Assembly (NCBI GenBank): GCA_025054955.1
Contig: JANWZE010000103.1
Coordinates: 1 to 64,000 of the forward strand
Reading direction: 5' to 3'
DNA: 64,000 nt
Source: Blastocatellia bacterium
GTDB lineage: Bacteria > Acidobacteriota > Blastocatellia > HR10 > J050
In this document: piece by piece, positions 37,524 to 46,368 of the stretch
How positions within the stretch are numbered: the first letter of the stretch is position 1
Layout: the number at the start of each line of letters is the position of its first letter
The notes under the pieces: model-generated
Seen by the model: only the letters and a program-made list of their open reading frames with translations
The model's database searches: none
What the model was told of the DNA's origin: nothing
Translations under genes and position numbers: made by a program

Positions 37524-37744
37524 ACATCGTGTAGACGACCTGTCGTTTTTCTCCGATTTATGGCTGTTCTCATTTGCGGCCGCGGTCAGTGCCCACGCGA
37601 AGTTAATCCACCCGTGCTCGATCCTATATATGGTAGGTGAACAACGAGAGGCCGCGGACGCGGCCAAGAGGAGCTAGTGGACCGATGCCCGCGGTCGTAA
37701 TAGGGTGGGGCAACAGCGAGAGGCCGCGGACGCGGCCAAGAGAA

Positions 37745-37810
37745 GGTAGCCAGATGTGAAACGTCTGGAACAGCCGATCAAACCAGAGTGGCGCGTTGGA
37801 GACGCGCCAA
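37745..37810. repeat. Left half of the hairpin element
   Basis: It begins GGTAGCCAGATGTGAAACGTC and includes the internal hairpin GGCGCGTTGGAGACGCGCC, but then leaves the element plan. Around it are repeated blocks with AGGCCGCGGACGCGGCC (near 37650, 37721 and, diverged, 37864). The spacer 37524-37744 has no supported gene. Confidence 0.65.
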
Positions 37811-37888
37811 AGAGAAGGTAGTGGAGTGATGTCCCCGGTCGGGATATGGTGGGGCAACAACGGGAGGCCGCGGAAGTGGCCAAGAGAA

Positions 37889-38082
37889 GGTAGCCAGACG
37901 TGAAACGTCTGGAACGGCGGTTCAAACAAGGATGGCGCGTTGGAGACGCGCCGAGACATGGGTCTTCACGGCGAGTGGTTCAACTGCATGAATGAGCCAA
38001 TGGGAGAACTTCTGGCGCCTCTCCAAGGCGCCCTGGGAATTGGGGGATGATGTTGGACCCAGACGTTTCACGTCTGGCTACC
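37889..38082. repeat. MITE-like hairpin element, copy 2 (194 bp)
   Basis: The terminal arms (37889-37912 starting GGTAGCCAGACGTGA; 38059-38082 ending GTCTGGCTACC) are inverted repeats. The interior has the GGCGCGTTGGAGACGCGCC hairpin and then GGCGCCTCTCCAAGGCGCC, in the same order and spacing as at 31841-32030. The arm sequence changed in a compensated way: TGCAACG against TGAAACG, matched by the other arm. This argues that the fold is kept. The spacer to 38299 adds more short hairpins and no gene. Confidence 0.75.
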
Positions 38083-38299
38083 CTCTGGCGGCGTCTAACG
38101 ACGCCGTTTCCCAAGATCGCTCCGCTGAAAATCGCTGGGAGCGCACGCTTCCAGCGTGCCGGAGCAGGCAAGATGCGGGCGCTCGCAAGTTTTCATCCTT
38201 CATGGCGTGCGCGGAGCATAAGGGCGATTCCCCTGAAAATAAACATTTTCATGCTTCGTGGCGTGCGCGGCGCATAAAGGCGATTCTTGAGAGGTTGTC

Positions 38300-39094
38300 A
38301 TGAGCAACATCGAATCGCAAAAACAACAAGCCATCGAGTTACACTCAGCGCAGGCTGATATGTTTGCCGCGCGATACGCTGAAGCGGCGCAGGATGTCTA
38401 CAAAGATTGTTTTTTGTATAGTCGTCATCGGCTCGACGCGCTGCTGCGGCGTTACTTGCCTGAGCGCGGCGATGGACTGCGCCTGCTCGATGTGGGCTGT
38501 GGCACAGGGCATCATCTGGCACGGCTTCGACAACGCGGATATGAGATAGCCGGCATAGATGGCTCTGAGGAAATGTTGCGATATGCCCGCATGAACAATC
38601 CGGGCGCGGATCTTCGGTTGGCTGACGTTGACCGGCTGCCATTCCCTGATGGCTGCTTTGATCTGATTCTCTGCATTGAGGTGCTTCGCTACCTACCCGA
38701 TGCCTCCGGCTGCATTGGGGAAATGGCACGAGTCTTGAAGCCGGGCGGCATCTGCTTGGTAACAGCCGCGCCGCGCTTCAGCTTGAATGCTTACTGGGTG
38801 GTCAATCGAGTTGTCCAGCTTATCCCTGTAGGGAACCTGGTGCGACTCAAACAATTCTTCACCACGTCCGTGCAGTTGCGCCGCCAATTCCTTGAGGCCG
38901 GCTTCCAAACGGTCAACGTGCATGGCGTCTATCTGGGACCGATCAATTGGGTGCAGCGATTGGCGCCGAGGTTGTTGCCGCGGCTGCTCAGGGCGTGGGA
39001 GCCACATGATGCAACGTTGGCTGATCACGCGCTGTGGCGCGAGTTCTCCAACATGTTTTTGGTACACGCAGTTCGTGGCGAGCGCGGAGCATAA
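38300..39094 (+). CDS. Class I SAM methyltransferase
   Basis: This 264-residue protein has LRLLDVGCGTGHHLARLRQR (motif I), YEIAGIDGSEEMLRYARMNN, FDLILCIEVLRYLPDASGCI and VLKPGGICLVTAAPRFSLNA, a complete Methyltransf_11 core. The C-terminal end (VRGERGA and the stop codon) lies inside the dispersed 133-bp repeat unit at 39081, so the last residues are probably not native. GAGAGG upstream of the ATG supports the start. Confidence 0.85.
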   Translation: MSNIESQKQQAIELHSAQADMFAARYAEAAQDVYKDCFLYSRHRLDALLRRYLPERGDGLRLLDVGCGTGHHLARLRQRGYEIAGIDGSEEMLRYARMNNPGADLRLADVDRLPFPDGCFDLILCIEVLRYLPDASGCIGEMARVLKPGGICLVTAAPRFSLNAYWVVNRVVQLIPVGNLVRLKQFFTTSVQLRRQFLEAGFQTVNVHGVYLGPINWVQRLAPRLLPRLLRAWEPHDATLADHALWREFSNMFLVHAVRGERGA

Positions 39095-39234
39095 GGGCGA
39101 TTCCTGTGAAAATCATTTCCTCACGGAGACACTAAGAACACAAAGACCGGCCAACTGAGCCTCTCCGTGCCCTCCGTGTCTCTGTGTGAGTCCTCTTTAT
39201 TGTGTGCGGCGAGCGCGGAGCATAAGGGCGATTC
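39081..39234. repeat. 133-bp repeat unit, inverted copy
   Basis: AGCGCGGAGCATAAGGGCGA appears at 39081 and again at 39212, 131 bases apart. The segment between is the reverse complement of the unit at 18254, including ACTAAGAACACAAAGACCGG. Diverged boxes of the same family also lie at about 38212-38290. It supplies the stop codon of the methyltransferase gene. Confidence 0.8.
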
Positions 39235-39262
39235 GTTGGAAGTCCATTTGGTGACGTGAAGC

Positions 39263-40285
39263 ATGCGAACAGGTATGGAGTCGAGTCGCATGATCACACT
39301 TGAGCGCGGCGTCTTCACCATCAGCCTTGACCTAGAACTGATCTGGGGCACGCTGGATTTGTTCGGGCCTGAACGGTTCCGTCGCGCTTGCCTCATCGAG
39401 CGAGAGATTGTCATTGACCGGTTGCTCGAGCTGTTTGCGCAGTACAAGATTGCTGCCACCTGGTGTATCGTTGGGCATCTGTTTCTGGATCGTTGCCGCG
39501 CCGACAACGGCGTCAAGCATCCGGAAATTGTTCCACCGCAGCATCGCTGGTCTCGTGATTGGTTCGCCCATGACCCGTGCAGCGACGAAGCGCGTGACCC
39601 AATTTTCTATGGCCGTCGCTTGGTGGAGAAGATTCGCGCCTGTCCGGTCGTTCAGGAGATTGGGTGTCACTCGTTTTCTCACGTCATTTTCGATGATGCC
39701 GGCTGTTCTCCGGCAACCGCCGAAAGCGAGGTGGCCGCTTGTGTGCAACTGGCCGCTCAGTTGGGCATTCAGATGCGCTCATTTGTCTTCCCGCGCGATC
39801 GGGTCGGCTATCTGGACGTGCTGGCCAAGCATGGGTTCACCTGTTATCGCGGTCCGGAACCGCACTGGTATAACAGGGAGAGGATACCGGGGCCGGTGAA
39901 ACGACTTGGTCACCTGTGGACTTTTCTGACAGCAGCGCAACCGCCGGTGGTGCTGCCTGAACGAGCCGCATCGGGGCTTTGGAATATCCCAGCCTCGATG
40001 ATGTATTTCCCGATGCACGGGCTACGACGCTACCTGCCGCTCCGATTGCGCGTTGGACGCGCCATTAAGGGACTGAATGCAGCAGCTCGGCAACGTCGTG
40101 TTTTCCACCTCTGGTTTCATCCGACGAATATGGCTGACCAGTTGGAAAAAATGTTTGAAGGGTTACGCCACATTCTCGAACACGCCGATCAGCTCAGGTC
40201 GCGCCATGAGCTAGAGGTCTTGCCCATGCGCGCGCTGGCCGAGTATTCGGCGTCCACGTCGGTCGCAACTGACGCGGCCCTGTGA
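39263..40285 (+). CDS. Polysaccharide deacetylase-family (NodB-like) protein
   Basis: This protein is about 340 residues long. FTISLDLELIWGTLD holds the Asp and second acidic position of motif 1 (here D-L-E), ATWCIVGHLFLD follows, and EIGCHSFSHVIFDD is motif 2 with the two zinc-binding His residues. RSFVFPRDRVGYLDVLAKHG and a late HLWFHPTNMADQ supply motifs 3-5. There is no signal peptide, so it acts in the cytoplasm, perhaps on nucleotide- or lipid-linked N-acetyl sugars. The DLE in place of DD is a common variant in cluster-encoded members. Confidence 0.85.
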   Translation: MRTGMESSRMITLERGVFTISLDLELIWGTLDLFGPERFRRACLIEREIVIDRLLELFAQYKIAATWCIVGHLFLDRCRADNGVKHPEIVPPQHRWSRDWFAHDPCSDEARDPIFYGRRLVEKIRACPVVQEIGCHSFSHVIFDDAGCSPATAESEVAACVQLAAQLGIQMRSFVFPRDRVGYLDVLAKHGFTCYRGPEPHWYNRERIPGPVKRLGHLWTFLTAAQPPVVLPERAASGLWNIPASMMYFPMHGLRRYLPLRLRVGRAIKGLNAAARQRRVFHLWFHPTNMADQLEKMFEGLRHILEHADQLRSRHELEVLPMRALAEYSASTSVATDAAL

Positions 40286-40295
40286 GGCAACCATC

Positions 40296-41648
40296 ATGGA
40301 AGAGACAAGTCTGTTGGGCGGTTTATTGGTCTTCCTTGGATTGCTGCTGCTGGGCAGTGTGGCATTAGCGGCTCGCCAGCTCAGCTATCAGGCATTCGAG
40401 TTTGAGCTGCGGCTGTTTTTCGTGGCCTTTGTTTTGCGCTTTGCCATGTCGCTCATGATTTATCAATTTGGCCTTGTCGAAGTCTTGAAAGATGAAGACG
40501 CCAGCGGGTGGTGGCGTGGCCATGACCTGTATCGCGCTTGGACGGCGCAAGGCCTGGGCTTGTTCGATTTGCCGGCGGCGATGGCGCAAGCATTTGATTT
40601 TGGAGTCGGGCGCAACAGAGGCTACTTTTATATGCTGGGCGGCTTCTTTTATTTGACCGGCATCGCCACCCGCATGGCGGCGGCGGCGCTCAACGGCTTC
40701 TTCGGCGCGCTCACAGTCGTGTTGGTGTATCGCATTGCGCGGTCGCTCGCATCCGACTGGGTCGCCGTGCGTGTCGGCTGGTGGAGTTGTTTCTTCCCTT
40801 CGCTGATTATCTGGTCAGCGCAGACGATCAAAGAACCGGTCATTATTTTTCTTCAGACATTGGCCCTTTATGCGTGCGTACAGTTGAAGCGAGAGCACAT
40901 TTCGCCGACATATATCGGGCTATGTATTGCGGCAGGCGTTTTACTCATTCCGTTTCGTTTTTACGCCGCTTACGTGGTGATTGTGGCCGTCCTCGTTACG
41001 CTGCTGTTGCCACGCATCAACGAGGGGAAGCTCACGATTTCAACAGGGTTAATACTGGCTGTGTTGTTGGGCGGTCTGGTCAGTGTAACCGGCATCCTCT
41101 CGTTGCAAGAAGCAGAGCTGCAACGGCGCGGCTATGACCTGCGTTATGTCGAAAAATTCCGATATCACGCCTCTGCTGGCAGACTGGGGACAGGCTCCGG
41201 TGTCAAGAGCGATTTTGATTTGGAAACGCCCACAGGGTTCGTGATGGGAGCTGCGTTTGGCGGTGTGCATCTGCTGCTTGCTCCGTTTCCGTGGCAATTC
41301 GGCGGAGGCAGTGTGCGGATGATGTTGACTGCGCCGGAGATGGTTGTGTGGTGGTGGCTATTTTTTGTCGGCGTCTTGCCAGGGCTATGGTACGTCGTGC
41401 GCCATCGGTGGCCTGAGGTCTTGCCGCTGCTGATTTTTGTGGCGGGACTGGGTCTGCTCTGTAGCATTGCCTTCGGCAACATTGGGCTGGCTTATCGGCA
41501 ACGAGCGCAACTGTTGCCGTGGCTGTTGATTTTCGCCATGGTTGGTTTAGAGCAGCGAGCGCGACGTCGGCTAGCCGCGCAGCAGCAGGCCCTCGCCGGC
41601 CGCCAGGTTTTACCCGGGACAGTTTACTCGACGCAACTGAGACGTTGA
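40296..41648 (+). CDS. Polytopic membrane protein, GT-C-like
   Basis: This 450-residue protein has about 11 membrane helices. LVEVLKDEDASGWWRGHDLY in the first outer loop carries DED, compatible with a GT-C catalytic acid. WSAQTIKEPVIIFLQTLALY and LLLAPFPWQFGGGSVRMMLT also occur in cluster-encoded membrane proteins of the GT39/GT83 type. It may be a polymerase or a glycosyltransferase using lipid-linked sugars; I cannot decide. It starts 10 bp after the deacetylase gene. Confidence 0.6.
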   Translation: MEETSLLGGLLVFLGLLLLGSVALAARQLSYQAFEFELRLFFVAFVLRFAMSLMIYQFGLVEVLKDEDASGWWRGHDLYRAWTAQGLGLFDLPAAMAQAFDFGVGRNRGYFYMLGGFFYLTGIATRMAAAALNGFFGALTVVLVYRIARSLASDWVAVRVGWWSCFFPSLIIWSAQTIKEPVIIFLQTLALYACVQLKREHISPTYIGLCIAAGVLLIPFRFYAAYVVIVAVLVTLLLPRINEGKLTISTGLILAVLLGGLVSVTGILSLQEAELQRRGYDLRYVEKFRYHASAGRLGTGSGVKSDFDLETPTGFVMGAAFGGVHLLLAPFPWQFGGGSVRMMLTAPEMVVWWWLFFVGVLPGLWYVVRHRWPEVLPLLIFVAGLGLLCSIAFGNIGLAYRQRAQLLPWLLIFAMVGLEQRARRRLAAQQQALAGRQVLPGTVYSTQLRR

Positions 41649-41676
41649 GGACCCCGACGTTTGCTCATCTGAGAAT

Positions 41677-41700
41677 GTGGCACAGGCATTCCTGCCTGTG
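41677..41700. repeat. Near-palindromic spacer element, copy 2
   Basis: GTGG followed by CACAGGCATTCCTGCCTGTG is the exact reverse complement of the element at 9636-9659, 32 kb away. Confidence 0.7.
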
Positions 41701-41753
41701 CTTCATTTTCATCGTACGAAGCGTGCCATAGCATCGGGTGAGATTCTCTAGAG

Positions 41754-42353
41754 ATGAAGGAGTGGTGGAAAACGCTCTTGTTCGGCAGCGTGGCGCTGAT
41801 TGGCATTTGGTTCGCGCTGCCGTTGATACTGACGCCGGCGGCTCGGTGGTTAATCCGCGATGATGGGCATGTGCCGGCGGATGTCATCATCGCACTGGGC
41901 GGAAGCCAGCGGTGTCAACGCGAACATCGAGCGATGGAACTGTATCAACAGGGCATTGCACGCAAGATTGTGGTCAGCGGCATTCCGATTGTGTGGGGAT
42001 TGCACACGGGTGAAGCAGCGCGGCAGTACTTGGTGCGTCACGGCGTTCCAGATGACGATATTGTGGTGTTGCCGGATGCATGGAACACACGTCGGGAGGC
42101 AATGCAGTTTGGCCAGTTGGCCGCAGAGCAGGGGTGGCGCTCGGCGATCCTGGTCACAGCCGCTTATCACTCGCGCCGCGCCGCCTATACGTTCGAGCGC
42201 GATGTGGCCGGCATCACGTTTTACGCAAGTCCACTTCCGGGGCATTTATCCGAGTGGCAGCCGGAACGATGGTGGACACGGCGCAACACTGCGTGGTTGA
42301 CGATTCGCGAATGGTTGGCCTGGGGGAACACATTGATCAGAGGATTGGAGTGA
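41754..42353 (+). CDS. DUF218 (YdcF/SanA/ElyC-like) membrane-anchored protein
   Basis: This 199-residue protein has one N-terminal membrane helix (about 8-28). The DUF218 core follows, with ADVIIALGGSQRCQREHRAM, IARKIVVSGIPIV, VVLPDAWNTRREAMQFGQLA and SAILVTAAYHSRRAAYTFER, including the conserved N-T and H-x-R-R. DUF218 proteins are inner-membrane proteins linked to envelope and lipid-carrier handling; their reaction is unsettled. The stop codon overlaps a second, diverged copy. Confidence 0.85.
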   Translation: MKEWWKTLLFGSVALIGIWFALPLILTPAARWLIRDDGHVPADVIIALGGSQRCQREHRAMELYQQGIARKIVVSGIPIVWGLHTGEAARQYLVRHGVPDDDIVVLPDAWNTRREAMQFGQLAAEQGWRSAILVTAAYHSRRAAYTFERDVAGITFYASPLPGHLSEWQPERWWTRRNTAWLTIREWLAWGNTLIRGLE

Positions 42354-42955
42354 GTGGAACGCTTCGACGGCGACGAGTCATGTGGCTCACGGCGTGGCTG
42401 GCTGTGTTGGTAGGGGCGTTGATGGCTTTACCGGTGATCCTGATTGCGCCGGCAGAAACCGTGTCGGCGGACGTGATTGTTCACCAGTATATGGATGCTG
42501 GCTCGGATGCCGATGCTTATGTGGCTCAGCTTTACCACCAATCGGTGGCCAGAAAGATCGTTTGCGTCAGCTCGCAAGTGGGCTGCGATGTCTATCCAGC
42601 CGATTACGTAGCGCGGCATCTGGTGACGCTGGGCGTGCGTGAAGAAGATGTGATAACGCTGCGCTTGTCCGGCGCAACGTGTTGGGCCGAGAGCCTTCCT
42701 GAGATCATCGAGTATCTCCGCGATCAACGCTGGAGCCGTGTTCTGCTGGTCATGGATCCGATTGGGAGCCGGTTTGACGGGTGGATCGCCCGACGACATT
42801 TCGATCGAGCTGGGTTACAGTTAGCAATAACCTATTCGCCTGGCGATCGTCAGGCAAGCGTACAAGGGTGGTGGCGCACACATGCCAAAGCTCAGCGCAT
42901 GATCGGCAACGCTGTTCGGGTGGCGCTTGATCTGGTCTATCCGCAGTGTCGCTAA
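42350..42955 (+). CDS. Diverged DUF218-like membrane protein
   Basis: This protein is about 201 residues long from a GTG at 42350 that overlaps the preceding stop codon as GTGA, with GAGG upstream. One membrane helix (VMWLTAWLAVLVGALMALPV) is followed by ADVIVHQYMDAGSDADAYVA, VARKIVCVSSQVGCDVYPAD, EDVITLRLSGATCWAESLPE and RVLLVMDPIGSRFDGWIARR. These align with the DUF218 blocks of the previous gene (ARKIVV/ARKIVC; W.E against TR.EA), but the conserved NTR is lost. A tandem duplicate that has changed specificity or lost activity. Confidence 0.7.
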   Translation: MSGTLRRRRVMWLTAWLAVLVGALMALPVILIAPAETVSADVIVHQYMDAGSDADAYVAQLYHQSVARKIVCVSSQVGCDVYPADYVARHLVTLGVREEDVITLRLSGATCWAESLPEIIEYLRDQRWSRVLLVMDPIGSRFDGWIARRHFDRAGLQLAITYSPGDRQASVQGWWRTHAKAQRMIGNAVRVALDLVYPQCR

Positions 42956-43023
42956 CTTCTCCGAAGTTTCCTGGTATGGCAACGACCAAGCCGCGCGGTT
43001 GCGTTGGCAAACGCTCGCAAGAT

Positions 43024-43047
43024 GGTAGCCAGACCTGAGATGTCTGG
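43024..43047. repeat. Single arm of the hairpin element
   Basis: GGTAGCCAGACC at the start and GTCTGG at the end reproduce the terminal arm of the 190-bp elements with a mismatched stem, alone in the spacer before the asparagine synthetase gene. Confidence 0.55.
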
Positions 43048-43070
43048 ACCGCGACATTTTTGAATACGCC

Positions 43071-44966
43071 ATGTGTGGCATTGTCGGAATCGTTTTTGAA
43101 ACAGGTGAGCCTCACGAGGGTGACATCGCGGCGATGCTGCAGGCGTTGCGGCATCGCGGTCCCGATGATCAGGGCCAGTGGGTCTCGGCTGATCGGCGCG
43201 TGCGGCTTGGTCATCAGCGACTGGCTATCATTGATCTGTCCGAGGCAGGGCGACAGCCGCTCAGTAATGAAGACGGCACGGTGTGGATCACCTACAATGG
43301 CGAGATTTATAACTTTCAATCGCTGCGGCAGGAGCTGGAAGCGCTCGGCCATCAGTTTCGTAGCCGCACGGACACAGAAGTGATCGTTCATGCCTATGAG
43401 CAATGGGGAACGGAGTGCGTCAAGCGATTGCGCGGGATGTTTGCCTTTGGCGTGTGGGACGAGAAGCGGCGTCGCTTGTTTCTGGCGCGTGACCGGGTGG
43501 GCAAGAAACCGCTCTTTTACGCGCGTGTGGGTGGACGTTTTTTGTTCGCGTCGGAACTGCAAGGGCTGCTGGCCGATCCGGCTGTGCCTCGTCAAGTAGA
43601 CCCTCAGGCGCTGGACGCATATCTGTCGCTTGGCTACGTGCCGGCGCCGCAGACGGCCTTTCGCGATATTCAGAAATTGCCGCCGGCGCATTGGCTGACG
43701 CTGGAACTGAGCTCGACCGGGCCAACGGTGCGCATCGAGCAGTACTGGCATCTGGAGTATCTTCCCAAGCTCAACCTGACAGAAGAGGAAGCCATCGAGG
43801 CGCTGCGTGAAAAACTCACTGAAGCGGTGCGGCTGCGCCTGATCAGCGATGTGCCGGTCGGGGCATTTCTTTCCGGCGGGATTGATTCGAGCATTATCGT
43901 GGGCGTGATGGCCAGCCTGCTGGATCAGCCTGTCAAGACGTTCTCGATCGGTTTTGAAGAAGCAGCCTACAACGAGCTGGATCACGCGCGTCGGATTGCC
44001 GAGCGCTGGCAGACGGATCACCATGAATTTATCGTTCAGCCCGATGCGCTGGAGATTTTGCCATTGTTGGTGCGCCACTACGGGGAACCGTTTGCCGATT
44101 CCTCGGCCATCCCGACGTTCTACGTCTGCAAGCTGACGCGTTCGTCTGTGACCGTTGCGCTCAACGGCGATGGAGGGGATGAAAATTTCGCCGGCTATGA
44201 ACGTTATTTCGCCAATCAAGCGGCGGAATGGATGCAAGCTGTGCCAGGTAGCGCCATGGTTGGGCGAGCTGTCAATAGGATTTTGCCTGCCGGATTGGCG
44301 CCGAAGCATCGCCTGCGGTATCTGAAACGATTCCTCTCAGCAGCCACGCAGCCGATGGCGCGACGCTACGGCTCGTGGGTCGGCTATTTCGATCAGCAGA
44401 TGAAAGCGCACCTGTACAGTGCCGCCTTTCAGGCCTCGCTCAACGGCCGTCATGGCGCTGATGAATGGCTCGAAGGATTGTTTGAGCAGGCCAGACATCT
44501 GACGCCGGTCGAAGCGGCCATGTCGGTAGATGTGCGCTCATATCTACCCTACGATTTGCTGGTCAAGGTGGACATCACGGCGATGGCCAACGGATTGGAG
44601 GCGCGCTCGCCGTTCCTCGATCATGAGGTGATGGAGTTGGTCGCGCGATTGCCAGCCGAATTGAAATGGCGGGGAAGAGAATCAAAATACCTACTCAAAC
44701 GCGCCTTTCGTCAGATGCTGCCGCCAGAGAATGTGAATCGTCGCAAGATGGGTTTTGGCGTGCCGGTCGGCGCCTGGTTTCGCGGCGCGTTGCGTCCCAT
44801 GTTGGAAGAGGCGTTGCTGTCGGAGCAATCGCGTCGGCGCGGCTATTTTCGTCCTGAAGCTGTGCACCGCATGGTGAGCGAGCATCTGGAGCAACGCGCC
44901 GATCATAGTTTTTTGCTATGGAACCTGTTGATGCTGGAGTTGTGGCATCGCGAGTTTATAAAGTGA
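43071..44966 (+). CDS. asnB: Asparagine synthetase (glutamine-hydrolysing)
   Basis: This 631-residue protein has the standard length. After Met comes Cys2 (MCGIVGIVF), the glutaminase nucleophile. The class II amidotransferase domain continues with LRHRGPDDQGQW, RLAIIDLSEAGRQPL and YNGEIYNF. The synthetase half has FLSGGIDSSIIVGVMAS (PP-loop, Ser at about 268), and NGDGGDENFAGYERY. It makes an amide from aspartate or a similar acid using glutamine and ATP. Within surface-polysaccharide loci such genes may amidate uronic acids rather than aspartate. It is intact, unlike the synthetase-like gene at 62278. Confidence 0.93.
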   Translation: MCGIVGIVFETGEPHEGDIAAMLQALRHRGPDDQGQWVSADRRVRLGHQRLAIIDLSEAGRQPLSNEDGTVWITYNGEIYNFQSLRQELEALGHQFRSRTDTEVIVHAYEQWGTECVKRLRGMFAFGVWDEKRRRLFLARDRVGKKPLFYARVGGRFLFASELQGLLADPAVPRQVDPQALDAYLSLGYVPAPQTAFRDIQKLPPAHWLTLELSSTGPTVRIEQYWHLEYLPKLNLTEEEAIEALREKLTEAVRLRLISDVPVGAFLSGGIDSSIIVGVMASLLDQPVKTFSIGFEEAAYNELDHARRIAERWQTDHHEFIVQPDALEILPLLVRHYGEPFADSSAIPTFYVCKLTRSSVTVALNGDGGDENFAGYERYFANQAAEWMQAVPGSAMVGRAVNRILPAGLAPKHRLRYLKRFLSAATQPMARRYGSWVGYFDQQMKAHLYSAAFQASLNGRHGADEWLEGLFEQARHLTPVEAAMSVDVRSYLPYDLLVKVDITAMANGLEARSPFLDHEVMELVARLPAELKWRGRESKYLLKRAFRQMLPPENVNRRKMGFGVPVGAWFRGALRPMLEEALLSEQSRRRGYFRPEAVHRMVSEHLEQRADHSFLLWNLLMLELWHREFIK

Positions 44967-45000
44967 CGGGAGAGCATAGACGGGAGCCGGCGGTCAGAAC

Positions 45001-46368
45001 ATGAGGAATCAACTCACCGAGAGCTGCGTGGCGCAGCGTGGGCTTCCAACAACAGGCGATCCGTTACGTGTGCGCGGCTCACACATCCGTGTGATGCGCA
45101 TTATTGACCGGTTGAACATCGGCGGTCCGGCGAAACACGTCAGTTGGTTGACCGCTGGGTTGAACAATGAACGATTTCAAAGCGTGTTGATCACCGGCAT
45201 CGTGCCCGACGGCGAAGGCGATATGAGTTATTTTGCCGATGCGCTGGGCGTCAAGCCGATTGTCATTCCCGAAATGAGTCGGGAATTGAGCTGGCGCGAC
45301 GCGCTCGTGGTGCTCAAGCTGCTGCGTCAGATGTGGAGGATTCGACCTGACATCGTCCATACGCATAAATCGAAAGCCGGCGCGACAGGTCGTTTGGCCG
45401 CTTTGCTCTATCGGTGGCTGACGCCATCGGCGCTTTGGTTGCAACCACGTCCTTGTTGGGTCGTGCATACCTATCATGGTCACACCTTCCACAGCTATTT
45501 TGGTCCGGCGCGACAATGGGTGTTTCAGATGATTGAGCGGGCGCTGGCTCGGTTCTGCACCGACCGGATCATCGTCATCAGCCAGCAGCAGCGTCGCGAA
45601 ATCCTTGAGCAATTTCGTATCGGTCAGCCTCGTCAATTTGTCGTCATTCCGTTGGGACTTGATCTTGACGAGCTGTTGCAGCCGCCTTGCGCAACAACCG
45701 ATCGGCTCCGCCAAGCGCCCGATGAGGTGTTGATCGGGATCGTTGGCCGGCTCTGCGAGGTGAAGAATCATGCGCTGTTTTTGGATGCTGCCGCTCGGTT
45801 GTTGGCCGACCAGTCGGTGGCCAATAACAACTTGCGCTTTGTGCTGGTGGGCGATGGACACTTGCGCGACCGACTCCAAGCGCATGCGCAGCGTTTGGGC
45901 ATCGCTGAGCGGGTGATGTTTGCCGGCTTTCGCCGGGACGCGCTCCGGCTCTATGCCGACTTGGACATCGTTGCGCTGACCTCGTTGAACGAAGGAACGC
46001 CCCTGACGCTAATCGAAGCGATGGCCAGTGGGTGCGCCGTGGCTGCTACCGAAGTGGGTGGGGTGATTGATCTGATGGGCGCACGCCAGACAGAGCAGGA
46101 GCGTTTCTCGGTGTGGGAGCATGGCGTCACCGCGCGCAGTCAAGATGCTGAAGGGATGGCGCGCGCGTTGCGATTTCTCATCGAGCAACCGGCGATGCGC
46201 CGGCAGATGGGCCAACGCGGCCGCGCCTACGTCATGAGCCATTTGACAAAAGAACGATTGCTAAGCGATATGCAAGCATTTTATAGCGAGCTGGTCGGGC
46301 TCTCGGCAGAAGCGTTAAGCCAAGCCAGACGGGCGGCTCGATCCACCGTTGGAGGAGAGAACGTATGA
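45001..46368 (+). CDS. GT4 family glycosyltransferase
   Basis: This 455-residue protein has VMRIIDRLNIGGPAKHVSWL as the GT-B start, DIVHTHKSKAGATGRLAALL, HTYHGHTFHSYFGPARQWVF and ERALARFCTDRIIVISQQQR. IGIVGRLCEVKNHALFLDAA, ERVMFAGFRRDALRLYADLD and TSLNEGTPLTLIEAMASGCA form the donor site (E.TP...EAMA). HTYHGHTFH is typical of transferases that start repeat units next to an initiating phosphoglycosyltransferase, which is encoded two genes downstream. The stop codon overlaps the epimerase start (ATGA). Confidence 0.88.
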   Translation: MRNQLTESCVAQRGLPTTGDPLRVRGSHIRVMRIIDRLNIGGPAKHVSWLTAGLNNERFQSVLITGIVPDGEGDMSYFADALGVKPIVIPEMSRELSWRDALVVLKLLRQMWRIRPDIVHTHKSKAGATGRLAALLYRWLTPSALWLQPRPCWVVHTYHGHTFHSYFGPARQWVFQMIERALARFCTDRIIVISQQQRREILEQFRIGQPRQFVVIPLGLDLDELLQPPCATTDRLRQAPDEVLIGIVGRLCEVKNHALFLDAAARLLADQSVANNNLRFVLVGDGHLRDRLQAHAQRLGIAERVMFAGFRRDALRLYADLDIVALTSLNEGTPLTLIEAMASGCAVAATEVGGVIDLMGARQTEQERFSVWEHGVTARSQDAEGMARALRFLIEQPAMRRQMGQRGRAYVMSHLTKERLLSDMQAFYSELVGLSAEALSQARRAARSTVGGENV

